A DNA stretch of 32,494 nucleotides, from contig NZ_MNBL01000164.1 in the NCBI RefSeq assembly GCF_001879695.1, positions 1 to 32,494 on the forward strand, given 5' to 3'. The notes below the pieces were generated by a model that saw only the letters and a program-made list of their open reading frames with translations, searched no databases and was not told the DNA's origin. The position numbers and the translations under genes were made by a program. Positions 7,181-16,990 of this stretch are shown one piece after another. This stretch comes from Nioella sediminis (GTDB lineage: Bacteria; Pseudomonadota; Alphaproteobacteria; Rhodobacterales; Rhodobacteraceae). How positions within the stretch are numbered: the first letter of the stretch is position 1; each line of letters starts with the position of its first letter.

Positions 7181-9730
7181 ATGTGCACAATCTGTGTTGC
7201 TGTCCGCCCGTATGATCCTGACTGCGTCTACACGGCCCTGACCAACGAGATGGCAGAAGTCCCGGAAATCCCGTCGGCGCCGGCCTCCGTTTCGACGACG
7301 AATGTCATGTCTGTCGGTGACAGCTTTTCCGGCACTATCGATTCCCTTGGCGATGCCGATTGGGTCGCCATCAGCCTGTCGGCAGGCACAGCATACGAGA
7401 TCCGGATTCTGGCGGACGGGGCGGGCACAGGCACATTGTCCGACTCCTACCTGCGTGTCTATTCGGAAACCGGATCGCAGATCGCAGAGAACGACGATGG
7501 CGGGGCAAACCGTGATTCCCGCCTCGTTTTCACCCCGACAAGCGACGGGACCTACTATCTGAGTGCGCGTGCCTGGAACGACAGCGCCACCGGCACCTAT
7601 CAGATCACCGTCGAGCCCTATACCAACAGCATCACCGAAGGCAGCCTTGATGAACTGGCCGCATTCCTGACAGACGGGTACTGGAGCTCGGTCGGTGGAA
7701 CCCGCCATGTCTTCGACACGTCCAGCAGCAACGAGATCACGGTCAACATCACCGCATTGGATGACCGGGGCCAGTTTCTGGCCCGCGCCGCCATGGAAGC
7801 GTGGACCGCCGTGGCCGACATCACGTTCCGTGAGGTTACAAGCGGTGAACAGATCACCTTCACCGACACTCAGAGCGGCGCCTTTGCCTCCTATTCCTCT
7901 CTCGGCCCCTACACGACTTCCGCCACCGTCAATATTTCCAGCACGTGGCTCGACACCTATGGCGCCGGCTATGACGACTACAGCTTCTCCACCTATATCC
8001 ATGAAATCGGACATGCGCTCGGACTCGGCCATCAAGGGCCCTATAACGGTTCGGCCAGTTATCCCTTCGACGCAGCCTTCAGCAATGACAGCTATCAGTT
8101 GTCGGTCATGTCCTATTTCTCTCAGACCGAAAACACGGATGTGGATGCAAGCTATGCCCTTCAGGTGACTGCGATGGCGGCAGATATCGTCGCAATCCAG
8201 AACCTCTACGGAGCACCGGATGCCTCTTCACCCACCGCAGGCGATACGACATATGGCGTGGGCCAAACCATAGGCGGCTATCTTGGCGACCTCTTCGATA
8301 TCGTGACTGCGGGGCATGACACGAACAATCGCTATGACAATGGCCCCATTGCCTTCACGCTCTACGATCACAGCGGCATCGACACGGTCAATCTCAGCAT
8401 CGACACCACGAACCAGCTTGTAGACCTGAACAGCCTGGGAATCTGGAATGTCTTCGGGCTGACCGGGAACGTTGTCGTGGCGCACAACACGATCATCGAG
8501 AACTATATCGCCGGGTCCGGGAACGACACCATCATCGGTAATGCGGCCCAGAACTACCTGTCTGGCGGCGCTGGCAATGACACGCTTACCGGCGGCGCGA
8601 ACGTTGACACCTTCGCCTATACCGGCGGCGCTGACGTGATCACCGATTTTTCCGGTGATCTGGTCGATATCGACGCGACTCTTTGGTCAGGTAGCTTCAA
8701 TGCATTGATGTCGAATGCCGTGTTCCTGGATGGCAATCTCGTTCTGAATTTCGGCTCCGGGAATTCCCTGACATTCAACGGCCTTACCAGCACCTCCGCC
8801 CTGAATGGACGGATCCTGGGTGTGACCGCCAACGATGCTACAAGCGACCTCACGGGCGATGGCACCTCCGATATCTTGTGGCGGAACGTGACGACGGGCC
8901 AGTACGGCATGTTCGACATGGCGGGCGGCACGACAACGTGGAGCGTTCTGGGCGGCGAAAGCACCGCCTGGCAAATAGCGGGTCTTGGCGATTTCGACGG
9001 GGATGGGACCGACGACATTCTTTGGCGCAATGACAGCTCCGGCGGCATCGGGTTCTCCACCATAAGCTCGGGCATCCCGGTCTGGAATGCCCTGGGGCAG
9101 GCCAGTTCCGCATGGGGCATCGTGGGCGTCGGCGATTTCAACGGCGATGGCACCGACGATATCCTGTGGCAGAACAGCAGCAATGGCGGCGTGGGCATGT
9201 TCGCCATGTCGGGCGGCACGGCGACCTGGCAGACGATCGGCGGCTCCTCGGCCCCGTGGGAGATCGTGGCCACCGGCGACATCACCGGCGACGGGATCGA
9301 CGACATCATCTGGCGGAACTCCACAACCGGGCAGGTCGGCCAGTTCGAGATGTCCGGCGCGGGCACGCCCACCTGGAGCGTCGTTGCCAATGTCTCCAAC
9401 GACTGGCGGCTGGTGGGGACCGGCGATCTCGATGGCGATGGGACGGATGACCTGCTGTGGCGGCACGAGAGCTCGGGTGCTGTGGGCTACTACGCCATGG
9501 GCTCGGGCACGCCGACCTGGCAGGGCCTTGGGCAAGCCAGCTTCGACTGGGATATCGTCGGGACCGGCGATTACAACGGCGATGGCACCGACGATATCCT
9601 GTGGCGGAACGTCAATACCGGCACGGTCGGTATGTATGACATGGATGGCGGCCCCAACTGGCAGACCATCGGCCAGGCCGGGCTGGAATGGGACGTCGAA
9701 GGGCAGTTCGTGGATGAGTTCGTGTTCTGA
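7181..9730 (+). CDS. Secreted serralysin-like M10 metalloprotease with RTX and C-terminal VCBS/FG-GAP-type repeats
   Basis: 849 aa. In order: a short leader MCTICVAVRPYDPDCVYTAL typical of this group in Rhodobacteraceae; a PPC-type beta domain (about residues 45-145); an M10 catalytic domain with zinc motif HEIGHALGLGH at 274-284 and Met-turn VMSY near 310; RTX calcium repeats near 443-480 (GSGNDTIIG, GGAGNDTLTGG); a serralysin C-like segment; then six tandem repeats of about 49 residues from 553 onward, each with a DGDGTDDILWRN-type calcium loop. No Sec signal is present. RTX repeats and the terminus EFVF (acid plus hydrophobics, as in serralysins) point to type I secretion. No ABC exporter lies in the window. 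The extracellular substrate is unknown. Confidence 0.93.
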   Translation: MCTICVAVRPYDPDCVYTALTNEMAEVPEIPSAPASVSTTNVMSVGDSFSGTIDSLGDADWVAISLSAGTAYEIRILADGAGTGTLSDSYLRVYSETGSQIAENDDGGANRDSRLVFTPTSDGTYYLSARAWNDSATGTYQITVEPYTNSITEGSLDELAAFLTDGYWSSVGGTRHVFDTSSSNEITVNITALDDRGQFLARAAMEAWTAVADITFREVTSGEQITFTDTQSGAFASYSSLGPYTTSATVNISSTWLDTYGAGYDDYSFSTYIHEIGHALGLGHQGPYNGSASYPFDAAFSNDSYQLSVMSYFSQTENTDVDASYALQVTAMAADIVAIQNLYGAPDASSPTAGDTTYGVGQTIGGYLGDLFDIVTAGHDTNNRYDNGPIAFTLYDHSGIDTVNLSIDTTNQLVDLNSLGIWNVFGLTGNVVVAHNTIIENYIAGSGNDTIIGNAAQNYLSGGAGNDTLTGGANVDTFAYTGGADVITDFSGDLVDIDATLWSGSFNALMSNAVFLDGNLVLNFGSGNSLTFNGLTSTSALNGRILGVTANDATSDLTGDGTSDILWRNVTTGQYGMFDMAGGTTTWSVLGGESTAWQIAGLGDFDGDGTDDILWRNDSSGGIGFSTISSGIPVWNALGQASSAWGIVGVGDFNGDGTDDILWQNSSNGGVGMFAMSGGTATWQTIGGSSAPWEIVATGDITGDGIDDIIWRNSTTGQVGQFEMSGAGTPTWSVVANVSNDWRLVGTGDLDGDGTDDLLWRHESSGAVGYYAMGSGTPTWQGLGQASFDWDIVGTGDYNGDGTDDILWRNVNTGTVGMYDMDGGPNWQTIGQAGLEWDVEGQFVDEFVF
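8839..9711 (+). repeat. Six tandem ~49-codon VCBS/FG-GAP-like repeats within the M10 protease
   Basis: Each unit contains a GDxDGDGTDDILWRN-like calcium-binding loop, a short segment ending in GTxTW, then a W-I-V/A step into the next unit. Units begin near 8839, 8986, 9130, 9277, 9424 and 9568. The DNA is repetitive too, with recurrent GGCGATGGCACCGACGATAT-like stretches. By analogy with FG-GAP/integrin-alpha and VCBS repeats they could build a beta-propeller or an adhesive rod; which one cannot be told from the sequence. Confidence 0.85.
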
Positions 9731-9839
9731 CATGCGCTTTGACTCGGGACGAAAGCGATTCGGAAGCATGTCTTGCTCATTCCCTGTCCATCTCCTTGGT
9801 CGAACCGCAAACACCTTCCCCCCTGGTCCGACCGCAGGC

Positions 9840-10217
9840 TCAATCAGCCCCGGTTTCCACGCAGTGGCGGCGGAAGCTTCGTTTCAGCAGGTCCAGCTCC
9901 TCTCGCAGGAATTCGACCTCGGCGCGGATGTCGTCCTCCAGCGGTTCGCCGGCCAGAATAGTGATGCGATCCAGCACTTCGCCATCCTCGGAACTGCGAA
10001 GCTGGATGGTCTGTACCCCGTCACACAGAACCTCGGCCGGGATGTCGAAGCCAAGCAGGAAATGCCCCGGATGCCCTTCCATCGGGGTGATCTCGGGCAG
10101 GCCGATGACACGGTCATGATGGACGGCCTCGACCACCGGCGCAGCGGAAGAGGCGTTCAGCAGCCCCTCATAGCGGCCAGCTTTCAGGCGGGTCTTGACC
10201 AGGCTCGATTCGGACAT
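9840..10217 (-). CDS. Conserved hypothetical protein, 125 aa
   Basis: I do not recognise a named domain. The product is soluble with no signal peptide. It has a beta-rich first half (GHFLLGFDIPAEVLCDGVQTIQL) and an acidic helical C-terminus (EDDIRAEVEFLREELDLLKRSF) that looks like a coiled coil. It follows the DUF6478-like gene by 13 bp with an AAGGA ribosome-binding site, so it is the last gene of the ilvD-led cluster and probably works with its neighbour. The 109 bp between it and the convergent M10 gene show no clear terminator. Confidence 0.78.
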   Translation of the reverse strand: MSESSLVKTRLKAGRYEGLLNASSAAPVVEAVHHDRVIGLPEITPMEGHPGHFLLGFDIPAEVLCDGVQTIQLRSSEDGEVLDRITILAGEPLEDDIRAEVEFLREELDLLKRSFRRHCVETGAD

Positions 10218-10230
10218 TCGCGGGGTTCCT

Positions 10231-10986
10231 TCACAAATCGGCGCGCGGCGCGCGGGTCAGCGTCAGGTCGGTCAGCAGCACCTGATTCATCGCGGGATTG
10301 TCAAAGATCAGGTCGATCCAGGCTTTCTCCACCCGCTTTTCATTGATGTTGGAATAGGCCAGATCGAACTCGGCCAACCCCACATCGTCGGACAGGTCCA
10401 GCTGCCGCACCATCTGTTCGGTATTGGGGCCGTGCTGCACGTTCAGCCTCGCATAGATCTCGATCGGGTTTTCGCGGATCACGCGGGCGCGCAGACTGAA
10501 ATAATGGTTGCGCGTGATGCCGGAAATCGCCGCATCGGGCAGCGACAGGACCAGCGACAGGAAAGACCCGTCAAAGCGGTAGACATCCAGCAGCAGCCCG
10601 AAGGCCGAGGACACGGAAGGATCGGTGTTGCGGGTCTGGCGCAGGGTGATCTCGGACCGGGCGCAATCATGAAACAGCGTCACGCTGTCGGTCAGCTTGT
10701 GCGGGGACGGCACTTCCACCACGCCAGAGGGCACGCGGGGGGCGGTCCAGGGATCGGGCCGCCAGGCCCAGTCGCACTGATCGGGGCGCAGGATTTCGGA
10801 TTGCCCATCCGGGATCAGGCCCGCTTCGGCGGAGGCCACGAACAGATCGAGCTTGCGGCGCAGTCTGCGCGCGGTGCGCTGCAGATCCTGCGCCTCCTGC
10901 GCTGGCAGGGCACCGGCGTGATCGGCCAGCGCCGCCCAGCGCTCGACCGATTTTCTCAGCATCCGTTTTTCCAGAAAACCGCTCAT
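10231..10986 (-). CDS. DUF6478-like family protein
   Basis: 251 aa, soluble, no signal peptide. The N-terminal half is helical and basic (LQRTARRLRRKLDLF). The rest is beta-rich, with WAWRPDPWTAP, DSVTLFHDCARSEITLRQ and a C-terminal AYSNINEKRVEKAWIDLIFDNPAMNQVLLTD cut here at recognisable points. It reads like the DUF6478 family found in Rhodobacteraceae, of unknown function. The ATG at 10986 is preferred to a TTG four codons upstream. It pairs with the 125-aa gene downstream; the 60-bp gap upstream separates it from the lipoprotein gene and contains a GGGTT-T-AACCC inverted repeat. Family assignment is from memory and moderately sure. Confidence 0.75.
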   Translation of the reverse strand: MSGFLEKRMLRKSVERWAALADHAGALPAQEAQDLQRTARRLRRKLDLFVASAEAGLIPDGQSEILRPDQCDWAWRPDPWTAPRVPSGVVEVPSPHKLTDSVTLFHDCARSEITLRQTRNTDPSVSSAFGLLLDVYRFDGSFLSLVLSLPDAAISGITRNHYFSLRARVIRENPIEIYARLNVQHGPNTEQMVRQLDLSDDVGLAEFDLAYSNINEKRVEKAWIDLIFDNPAMNQVLLTDLTLTRAPRADL

Positions 10987-11046
10987 GTCAGCCGCCAAAC
11001 GCTCCCACTCGTTCCACGATGTGCCAAGGGTTTAACCCCTGATCCC

Positions 11047-11781
11047 TTAACCGCCCATTATTCTCCGAAACAGCCCGACATTCCAGAGCGTTCCGCGCGG
11101 CTGCGCGGGACTGGCCGGGACCGCTGCCGGGGCAACTGGGGCAGCCGGGGCAGCCCCGGATTCGTTTGCAAGCTGCACCGCCCGGGTGAATTCGCGCAAT
11201 GTCTGCAACCCGCGGTCAGAGGAAACCGGGCTGTCATCACGGCCCAGAACCGTCAGCGTCGCAATCCGGTCGCCTACATCCAGATAGGACCGCCAGTAAT
11301 CGGCCGAGACATTCTGGATCTCGCTGGCACTGCTGTCGCTGGCACGCAGGTAGAACACATCGCCCTGGTGGAAACTGTCCAGAACCTCGACCGTGTCGGC
11401 CTCACCCGCGCGGCTCAGCAACTGGCGGCCTTCCTCGGATGCGAAGAACGCGCTCAGATCCGGGATCGCGTCGCGCAGGGTCTGGCTTGCATCAGCCTCG
11501 GACAGCGACGCGGTCAGGATCGCCGGAATCGCAGGCTGCCCAGCGCTGCGGCGGTCTGAAATCACCGCGCAATTGCCCATCAGGACAAAGGCCGTATCGC
11601 CACTGTCGCGGGTGGAATCGGGATCGACGCAGAAGCCTTCCGGCCCGGCCACCGTCACCATGTCAGAGGTCACGGACACGGCCCGCACCGGCGGAGACCC
11701 GGACGGTCCGCCACCCAGCCGCCCGCAGGCAGCGACCAGCAACACTGTCAGGACAAGTGCCCTAGAGGTCCATATAGACAT
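11047..11781 (-). CDS. Putative lipoprotein of unknown function
   Basis: 244 aa with a lipoprotein signal peptide and lipobox LLVAACG, Cys at residue 19. The mature part has a conserved-looking core ([31 protein letters not shown]) with two further cysteines that could form a disulfide in the periplasm. A low-complexity Ala/Pro linker ([19 protein letters not shown]) sits near the C-terminus. The start overlaps the 3' end of ilvD by 20 bp on the same strand, so translation is probably coupled, although a role linked to branched-chain amino acid synthesis is not implied. Function unknown. Confidence 0.85.
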   Translation of the reverse strand: MSIWTSRALVLTVLLVAACGRLGGGPSGSPPVRAVSVTSDMVTVAGPEGFCVDPDSTRDSGDTAFVLMGNCAVISDRRSAGQPAIPAILTASLSEADASQTLRDAIPDLSAFFASEEGRQLLSRAGEADTVEVLDSFHQGDVFYLRASDSSASEIQNVSADYWRSYLDVGDRIATLTVLGRDDSPVSSDRGLQTLREFTRAVQLANESGAAPAAPVAPAAVPASPAQPRGTLWNVGLFRRIMGG

Positions 11782-13495
11782 GCCGTTCCTCTTTTCCGCC
11801 CGGGTGGGTCACCGCGCCATATTTGGCCGACCCCACAAGCTGCGCGTATTTCCACAGCGCGCCCGAGGCATAGATGGTTTCGCGCGGTCCGGCCCAGGCG
11901 GCCTTGCGCGCGGCAAGCTCCTCATCCGTCAGGGCAACCGACAGTTCTCCGGTCACCGCGTTGATGGTGATCATGTCGCCGTCTTCCAACAGGGCAATCG
12001 GCCCGCCATGCGCGGCCTCTGGCCCCACATGCCCCACGCAAAAGCCGCGTGTCGCGCCGGAAAAGCGCCCGTCCGTGATCAGCGCCACGGATTTCCCCAT
12101 GCCCTGACCGGAAAGCGCCGCCGTCGTGGCCAGCATTTCCCGCATCCCCGGCCCGCCTGCGGGGCCTTCGTTGCGGATGACGATCACGTCGCCTTCCTTG
12201 TAGGACCGGGCCTTGACCGCCTCGAACGCGTCTTCCTCACACTCGAAGACCCGCGCGGGGCCGGTGAACACCTGTTCCTCCGCGCTCATCCCCGCGACCT
12301 TCACGATGGCCCCATCGGGGGCAAGGTTGCCTTGCAACCCGACCACACCACCGGTTTCCGTCAGCGGCGTTTCAATCGGGTGGATGACCTTGCCATCGGC
12401 CTCGCGTTCGATAAGGTCCAGTTCCTCGCCAATGCTGCGCCCGCTGGCGGTCATGCAATCCTCATGGATCAGCCCGGCCTTGCGCAGTTCCTTCATCACA
12501 ACCGGTACGCCGCCCACCTCATAGAGATCCTTGGCGACATATTCGCCGCCTGGCTTGAGGTTCACGAAATAGGGCGTGTCATGGAAGATCTCGCACACGT
12601 CCTGAAGGTTGAAGTCGATCCCCGCCTCATGGGCAATCGCGGGCAGGTGCAGACCGGCATTGGTGCTGCCGCCGGTACAGGCCACGACCCGCGCCGCGTT
12701 CTGCAAGGATTTCAGCGTCACGATATCCCGCGCGCGGATATTCTTTTCCAGCAGCTTCATCACCGCATCGCCCGAGGCGGTGCCATAGGCATCGCGGCTT
12801 TCATATGGCGCGGGCGCACCCGAGGAATTCATCAGCGCCAGCCCAATCGCCTCTGACACGCAGGCCATGGTGTTGGCGGTAAACTGGCCGCCGCAGGCCC
12901 CGGATGACGGGCATGCGATCTTTTCCAGCGCCCGCAACTCCTCGTCAGAATTCGCGCCCGCCTGATGACGGCCAACAGCCTCGAACACATCCTGAATCGT
13001 CACGTCCTTGCCCTTGTAACGCCCCGGCAGGATCGAGCCGCCATAGATGAACACCGACGGCACGTTCAGCCGCACCATCGCCATCATCATTCCCGGCAGG
13101 GACTTGTCGCAGCCCGCAAGCCCGACCATTGCGTCATAGCAATGGCCGCGCATCGTCAGTTCCACCGTGTCGGTGATCGCGTCCCGACTGGCCAGCGATG
13201 CCCGCATCCCCTCATGGCCCATGGCAATGCCATCGGTGACGGTAATTGTGGTGAACTCGCGTGGGGTGCCGCCCGCGTGCTTGACGCCCATCTTCACCGA
13301 TTGCGCCTGACGCGACAGGGCGATGTTACACGGCGCGGCCTCGTTCCAGCAGGTGGCGACGCCAACGAAAGGCTGGTTCACCTCCTCCTCGCTCAGCCCC
13401 ATGGCATAGAGAAACGACCGATGCGGCGCGCGCGCGGGTCCGATTGTGGTGTGCCGGCTTGGCAGATGAGATTTGTCTTTCGGACCCGTGGTCAT
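11762..13495 (-). CDS. ilvD: Dihydroxy-acid dehydratase
   Basis: Dehydrates 2,3-dihydroxy-isovalerate and 2,3-dihydroxy-3-methylvalerate to the 2-keto acids in valine, leucine and isoleucine synthesis; cytoplasmic Fe-S enzyme. 577 aa, the length of the shorter family form. Iron-sulfur ligand regions are visible: [10 protein letters not shown] (Cys49), [13 protein letters not shown], and [16 protein letters not shown]. The C-terminal signature [19 protein letters not shown] is intact. The ATG at 13495 (AAGGGGAAG upstream) is chosen over an in-frame start at 13558 that would add 21 unconserved residues. It leads a - strand cluster with the lipoprotein gene; no leader-peptide attenuator was found upstream. 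Confidence 0.97.
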   Translation of the reverse strand: MTTGPKDKSHLPSRHTTIGPARAPHRSFLYAMGLSEEEVNQPFVGVATCWNEAAPCNIALSRQAQSVKMGVKHAGGTPREFTTITVTDGIAMGHEGMRASLASRDAITDTVELTMRGHCYDAMVGLAGCDKSLPGMMMAMVRLNVPSVFIYGGSILPGRYKGKDVTIQDVFEAVGRHQAGANSDEELRALEKIACPSSGACGGQFTANTMACVSEAIGLALMNSSGAPAPYESRDAYGTASGDAVMKLLEKNIRARDIVTLKSLQNAARVVACTGGSTNAGLHLPAIAHEAGIDFNLQDVCEIFHDTPYFVNLKPGGEYVAKDLYEVGGVPVVMKELRKAGLIHEDCMTASGRSIGEELDLIEREADGKVIHPIETPLTETGGVVGLQGNLAPDGAIVKVAGMSAEEQVFTGPARVFECEEDAFEAVKARSYKEGDVIVIRNEGPAGGPGMREMLATTAALSGQGMGKSVALITDGRFSGATRGFCVGHVGPEAAHGGPIALLEDGDMITINAVTGELSVALTDEELAARKAAWAGPRETIYASGALWKYAQLVGSAKYGAVTHPGGKEERHVYMDL

Positions 13496-13622
13496 GCTGA
13501 TCTTCCCCTTACCAAAGCGCTTGCTTTCAGGAATAGAGTGCGCGACTCCCCCGCACAAGCGTGATTGCCGCTGGCAAATGGTCAGGGTATGGTCTCGCGA
13601 AATGGCAGGCAGGCCCGAGCGA

Positions 13623-14513
13623 ATGAATTACAAAGCCCATAACGCCTATGTGGCGCCAGCGCAGCTACGGCCTCAGATCGGCTGGTTGATGCTTGGATTC
13701 GTACTGGCCTGCGTGATCTGCGTGCTATGGGTCATTGCACTCTTTGGCACAGTCTTCCTGACTGCCGGTGTGGAAGGCGGGCAAGCCTGGATCGACCGCA
13801 TGACGCGGGCCGATACGCCCACCTCGACCCTGCTGGTCATCGCCACGCTTTGGGGTCTGGCCTTCGGCGTCATGGCCGTGGCCCCCCTGATCCATCGCCG
13901 CAGCGCCTGGACGCTCTTTGGCCCCTGGCGGCGGATGCGGCGGCATTTCGTGATTGCCACTCTGGTCTGCCTGGCGGTGCTTGCGGCCTCGGCCATTGTC
14001 CCCTTCGGCTATGACCCCTTGCCAGGGCTGGATCTGCCCCTGTGGCTCAACTTCCTGCCCCTGTCGCTGCTGGTCATCCTCGGCCAGACCGGGGCGGAAG
14101 AGCTGTTCTTTCGCGGATACCTGCAACAGCAACTGGCCGCCCGCTTCAACACCCCGCTGGTCTGGATGGGCCTGCCCTCGATCCTCTTCGGCCTCGCGCA
14201 TCTGGATCTGTCCAACGGCCCGCTCCTCGCCTGGCTTTTGGTGGCCGCGACCGGGCTTTTCGGTCTCTGCGCCGCCGATCTGACCGCCCGCACCGGCAAT
14301 ATCGGGGCCGCCTGGGGGTTTCACTTCGCCAATAACGTGGTGGCGATCCTTGTCGTCTCGCTCAGCGGCACGCTGTCCGGTCTTGCGCTCTACGTCACGC
14401 CCTTCGGCCCTGAGGACACCGAAACGCTGGTTCCCCTGCTTCTGCGCGACATGGCGACCACCATCGCGATCTGGGCCGCGATCCGCTTTGCCCTCGCAAA
14501 GACCGGGCGTTAG
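13623..14513 (+). CDS. CPBP family intramembrane glutamic protease (CAAX protease-like)
   Basis: About 296 aa with roughly eight hydrophobic segments; inner-membrane protein. The Abi/CPBP motifs are all present: EELFFRGY (EE at 159-160, Arg 164), FGLAHLD (motif 2 His) and GFHFANN (motif 3 His). These residues form the active site of Rce1-like proteases, but bacterial substrates are mostly unknown. The start at 13623 ([13 protein letters not shown]) is preferred because related proteins begin this way; ATGs at 13578 and 13602 are in frame and possible, and none has a strong ribosome-binding site. It is transcribed away from ilvD and leads into accD 71 bp later. Confidence 0.9.
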   Translation: MNYKAHNAYVAPAQLRPQIGWLMLGFVLACVICVLWVIALFGTVFLTAGVEGGQAWIDRMTRADTPTSTLLVIATLWGLAFGVMAVAPLIHRRSAWTLFGPWRRMRRHFVIATLVCLAVLAASAIVPFGYDPLPGLDLPLWLNFLPLSLLVILGQTGAEELFFRGYLQQQLAARFNTPLVWMGLPSILFGLAHLDLSNGPLLAWLLVAATGLFGLCAADLTARTGNIGAAWGFHFANNVVAILVVSLSGTLSGLALYVTPFGPEDTETLVPLLLRDMATTIAIWAAIRFALAKTGR

Positions 14514-14584
14514 GCCACGCTGCAATTGCATTTCCCGTCCCCGCGTCATATCTGGGCGTGGACGGTCGCAGAAACGGACAACTC

Positions 14585-15529
14585 ATGAACTGGATCACCA
14601 ATTACGTCCGCCCCCGGATCAACTCGCTCTTTTCCCGCCGCGAGGTGCCGGAAAATCTTTGGTCCAAATGCCCCGAATGCGGCACCATGCTGTTTCACCG
14701 GGAACTGTCGGACAATCTGAATGTCTGCACCGGTTGTGACCACCACATGCCGCTGACCCCGCGCGCCCGGTTCGAGGCGCTGTTTGACGGCGGCGTGTTT
14801 TCCGAGGTGCAGGTGCCCGTCCCGGTCCCCGATCCGCTGCATTTCCGCGACCAGAAGAAATACCCCGACCGCATGAAAGCCGCCCAGAAGGGCACCGGAG
14901 AGTTCGAGGCAATGCTGGTCGCAGAGGGCGAGATCGACCGCACCCGTATCGTCGCCGCCGCGCAGGACTTCACCTTCATGGGCGGGTCCATGGGCATGTA
15001 TGTGGGCAATGCAATTATCGCCGCAGCCGAACGCGCGGTGGAACGCAAACTGCCGTTGGTTCTGTTCTCTGCCGCCGGGGGCGCCCGCATGCAGGAGGGC
15101 ATCCTGTCGCTGATGCAGATGCCGCGCACCACTGTCGCCGTGCAGATGCTGAAAGAGGCGGGCCTGCCTTACATCGTCGTGCTGACCCACCCGACCACGG
15201 GCGGGGTCACGGCCTCCTATGCCATGCTTGGTGACGTGCAGATCGCGGAACCCAATGCGCTGATCTGCTTTGCCGGTCCCCGCGTGATCGAACAGACCAT
15301 TCGCGAAACCCTGCCCGAAGGTTTCCAGCGGTCCGAATACCTGCTGGATCACGGCATGCTGGACCGGGTGACGCATCGCAAGAACATGAAGGATGAGCTT
15401 GTGACCATCCTGCGCATGCTGACCGGCCAGCCGCCTGCCGTGAAGGGCGACCTGCCCGCGCCCGAACCGGAAGCTGAAACGACCGCGCCCGAGGTGTCCG
15501 AAGAAGAGGCTGCCGACAAGAATGGCTGA
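14585..15529 (+). CDS. accD: Acetyl-CoA carboxylase carboxyltransferase subunit beta
   Basis: Transfers the carboxyl group from carboxybiotin to acetyl-CoA, making malonyl-CoA for fatty acid synthesis; works with AccA, AccB and AccC, none of which is in this window. 314 aa. An N-terminal zinc ribbon has Cys29, Cys32, Cys48 and Cys51 (KCPECG, CTGC). The crotonase-like carboxyltransferase core includes MGGSMGMYVGNAI, LFSAAGGARMQEG and THPTTGGVTASYA. The C-terminus is an acidic tail (EPEAETTAPEVSEEEAADK). The ATG at 14585 gives the usual start MNWITNYV. It overlaps folC by 8 bp, the standard accD-folC arrangement. Confidence 0.97.
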   Translation: MNWITNYVRPRINSLFSRREVPENLWSKCPECGTMLFHRELSDNLNVCTGCDHHMPLTPRARFEALFDGGVFSEVQVPVPVPDPLHFRDQKKYPDRMKAAQKGTGEFEAMLVAEGEIDRTRIVAAAQDFTFMGGSMGMYVGNAIIAAAERAVERKLPLVLFSAAGGARMQEGILSLMQMPRTTVAVQMLKEAGLPYIVVLTHPTTGGVTASYAMLGDVQIAEPNALICFAGPRVIEQTIRETLPEGFQRSEYLLDHGMLDRVTHRKNMKDELVTILRMLTGQPPAVKGDLPAPEPEAETTAPEVSEEEAADKNG

Positions 15530-16802
15530 GGCCCGTTCCGACATCCTCCTTGACCGGATGATGTCGCTGCACCCGAAAATCATCGACCTGACGCTCGACC
15601 GTATGCACCGGCTTCTGGCTGCGCTTGGCCATCCCGAGGCGAAACTGCCCCCGGTCATCCACGTGGCAGGCACCAATGGCAAAGGCTCCACGTTGGCGAT
15701 GCTGCGTGCCGGGATCGAGGCGGCAGGCCAGTCGGCCCATGTCTATACCTCGCCGCATCTGGCCCGGTTTCACGAACGTATCCGCCTGGCTGGCGATCTG
15801 ATCGACGAGGATCTCCTCAGCGACATTCTCGACGAATGCCTTGCCGCCAATGGCCCTGACGCGATCACCTATTTCGAGATCACCACCGCCGCCGCGCTTC
15901 TGGCCTTCACGCGCGTATCTGCCGACTGGACCCTGCTGGAAACCGGGCTTGGCGGGCGGCTCGATGCCACCAATGTGGTGGACCAGCCCCGGCTGACGAT
16001 CATCACGCCGGTCGATCTCGACCATCAGCAATATCTGGGCGAGACCCTGGCAGAGATCGCGACCGAGAAAGCCGGAATCATGAAGCGCGGCGTGCCCTGC
16101 GTGGTCGGCCCGCAACAGGATGAGGCGCTGGAGGTCATCGAGGCCCGCGCCGCCCGGCTTGGCGCACCCCTGCTGGTCTATGGCCAGCACTGGCATGTGT
16201 GGGAAGAACGCGACCGCCTGATCTTCCAGGATGAAACCGGCCTGCTCGACCTGCCGCTGCCCAACCTCGTCGGGGCCCATCAGGTGATGAACGCGGGCGC
16301 CGTCCTTGCCGCCCTGCGCCATCTCGGCTTCGCCGAAGCGGCCTGCGAGGCCGCCGTCACCCAGGCCGAATGGCCCGCCCGGATGCAGCGGCTGAAATCC
16401 GGTCCGCTCGTTGACATGGCCGAGGCCGCAGGCAGCGACCTCTGGCTCGATGGCGGCCACAACCCCGCCGCCGCGCTGGCCATCGTCGAATCGCTCTCGC
16501 GCCTGCCGGTGAAACCCACACATCTCATTTGCGGGATGCTGAACACGAAGGATGTGGGCGGCTTCATGCGCCCGCTGGCCGGAGTCGCTGAAAGCCTCCA
16601 CGCCGTTTCGATCCCCGGACAGGCCGCGACTCTCTCGGCCGAAGACACCGTCGCCAAGGCCCGCGCCGCCGGGCTGAGCGCCGAAACCGCCAAGGACGTG
16701 CAATCCGCCCTGTCCGCGATCCTGTCAGAAGCCCCCGGTTCCCGCGTTCTCATCTGCGGCTCCCTCTACCTCGCGGGCGTGGTGCTCCAGACACACGGCT
16801 GA
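15522..16802 (+). CDS. folC: Bifunctional folylpolyglutamate synthase / dihydrofolate synthase
   Basis: Mur-ligase-family enzyme that joins glutamate to dihydropteroate and then extends the polyglutamate tail of folates, using ATP. 426 aa. The P-loop AGTNGKGST is near residues 49-57. Folate-specific segments are also seen: YTSPHLARFHERIR, LETGLGGRLDATN, ITPVDLDHQQYLG and the C-terminal-domain DGGHNP. The start codon lies within the last codons of accD (ATGGCTGA overlap), so translation is coupled. Confidence 0.96.
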   Translation: MAEARSDILLDRMMSLHPKIIDLTLDRMHRLLAALGHPEAKLPPVIHVAGTNGKGSTLAMLRAGIEAAGQSAHVYTSPHLARFHERIRLAGDLIDEDLLSDILDECLAANGPDAITYFEITTAAALLAFTRVSADWTLLETGLGGRLDATNVVDQPRLTIITPVDLDHQQYLGETLAEIATEKAGIMKRGVPCVVGPQQDEALEVIEARAARLGAPLLVYGQHWHVWEERDRLIFQDETGLLDLPLPNLVGAHQVMNAGAVLAALRHLGFAEAACEAAVTQAEWPARMQRLKSGPLVDMAEAAGSDLWLDGGHNPAAALAIVESLSRLPVKPTHLICGMLNTKDVGGFMRPLAGVAESLHAVSIPGQAATLSAEDTVAKARAAGLSAETAKDVQSALSAILSEAPGSRVLICGSLYLAGVVLQTHG

Positions 16803-16834
16803 TCCGCCCGGCCCTTTCATCTTGGCACCAAATA

Positions 16835-16847
16835 CCTCCGCCGGAGG
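16835..16847. repeat. Palindromic CCTCCGCCGGAGG element after folC
   Basis: CCTCC-GCC-GGAGG in the context CTTGGCACCAAATACCTCCG, 33 bp after the folC stop. I recall similar palindromes after many genes in Rhodobacteraceae genomes. It could act as a weak terminator or be a dispersed repeat; there is no T-run. Confidence 0.4.
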
Positions 16848-16990
16848 CTCCCGAAGCCCGCTCAACGGCGAAATGCCCGTGACTCCCGACCCACGAATCC
16901 GTGGCAACGCGGCCCGACGAGGGCCCCGAAGGGGCCTGAGGAGGGCCGCTCCCCGGTCGACGCCGGCAGGCGGCGAAACCGGCTTTTGTC

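Noticed and set aside
8839-9711. Repeats in the protease gene as a CRISPR or satellite array
   Set aside because: The period is about 147 bp in frame with the protein, and the units diverge as coding repeats do; there are no spacers.
10987-11046. GGGTT-T-AACCC inverted repeat between the lipoprotein and DUF6478-like genes as a terminator
   Set aside because: Stem of only 5 bp and no T-run on the transcribed strand.
10195-11559. 454-codon + strand open frame opposite the DUF6478-like and lipoprotein genes
   Set aside because: Opposes real genes with start signals, lipobox and operon overlaps; its translation is His/Gln/Arg-rich shadow sequence.
15207-16703. Long - strand open frame opposite accD-folC
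   Set aside because: accD and folC carry full catalytic motifs; the antisense frame has none.
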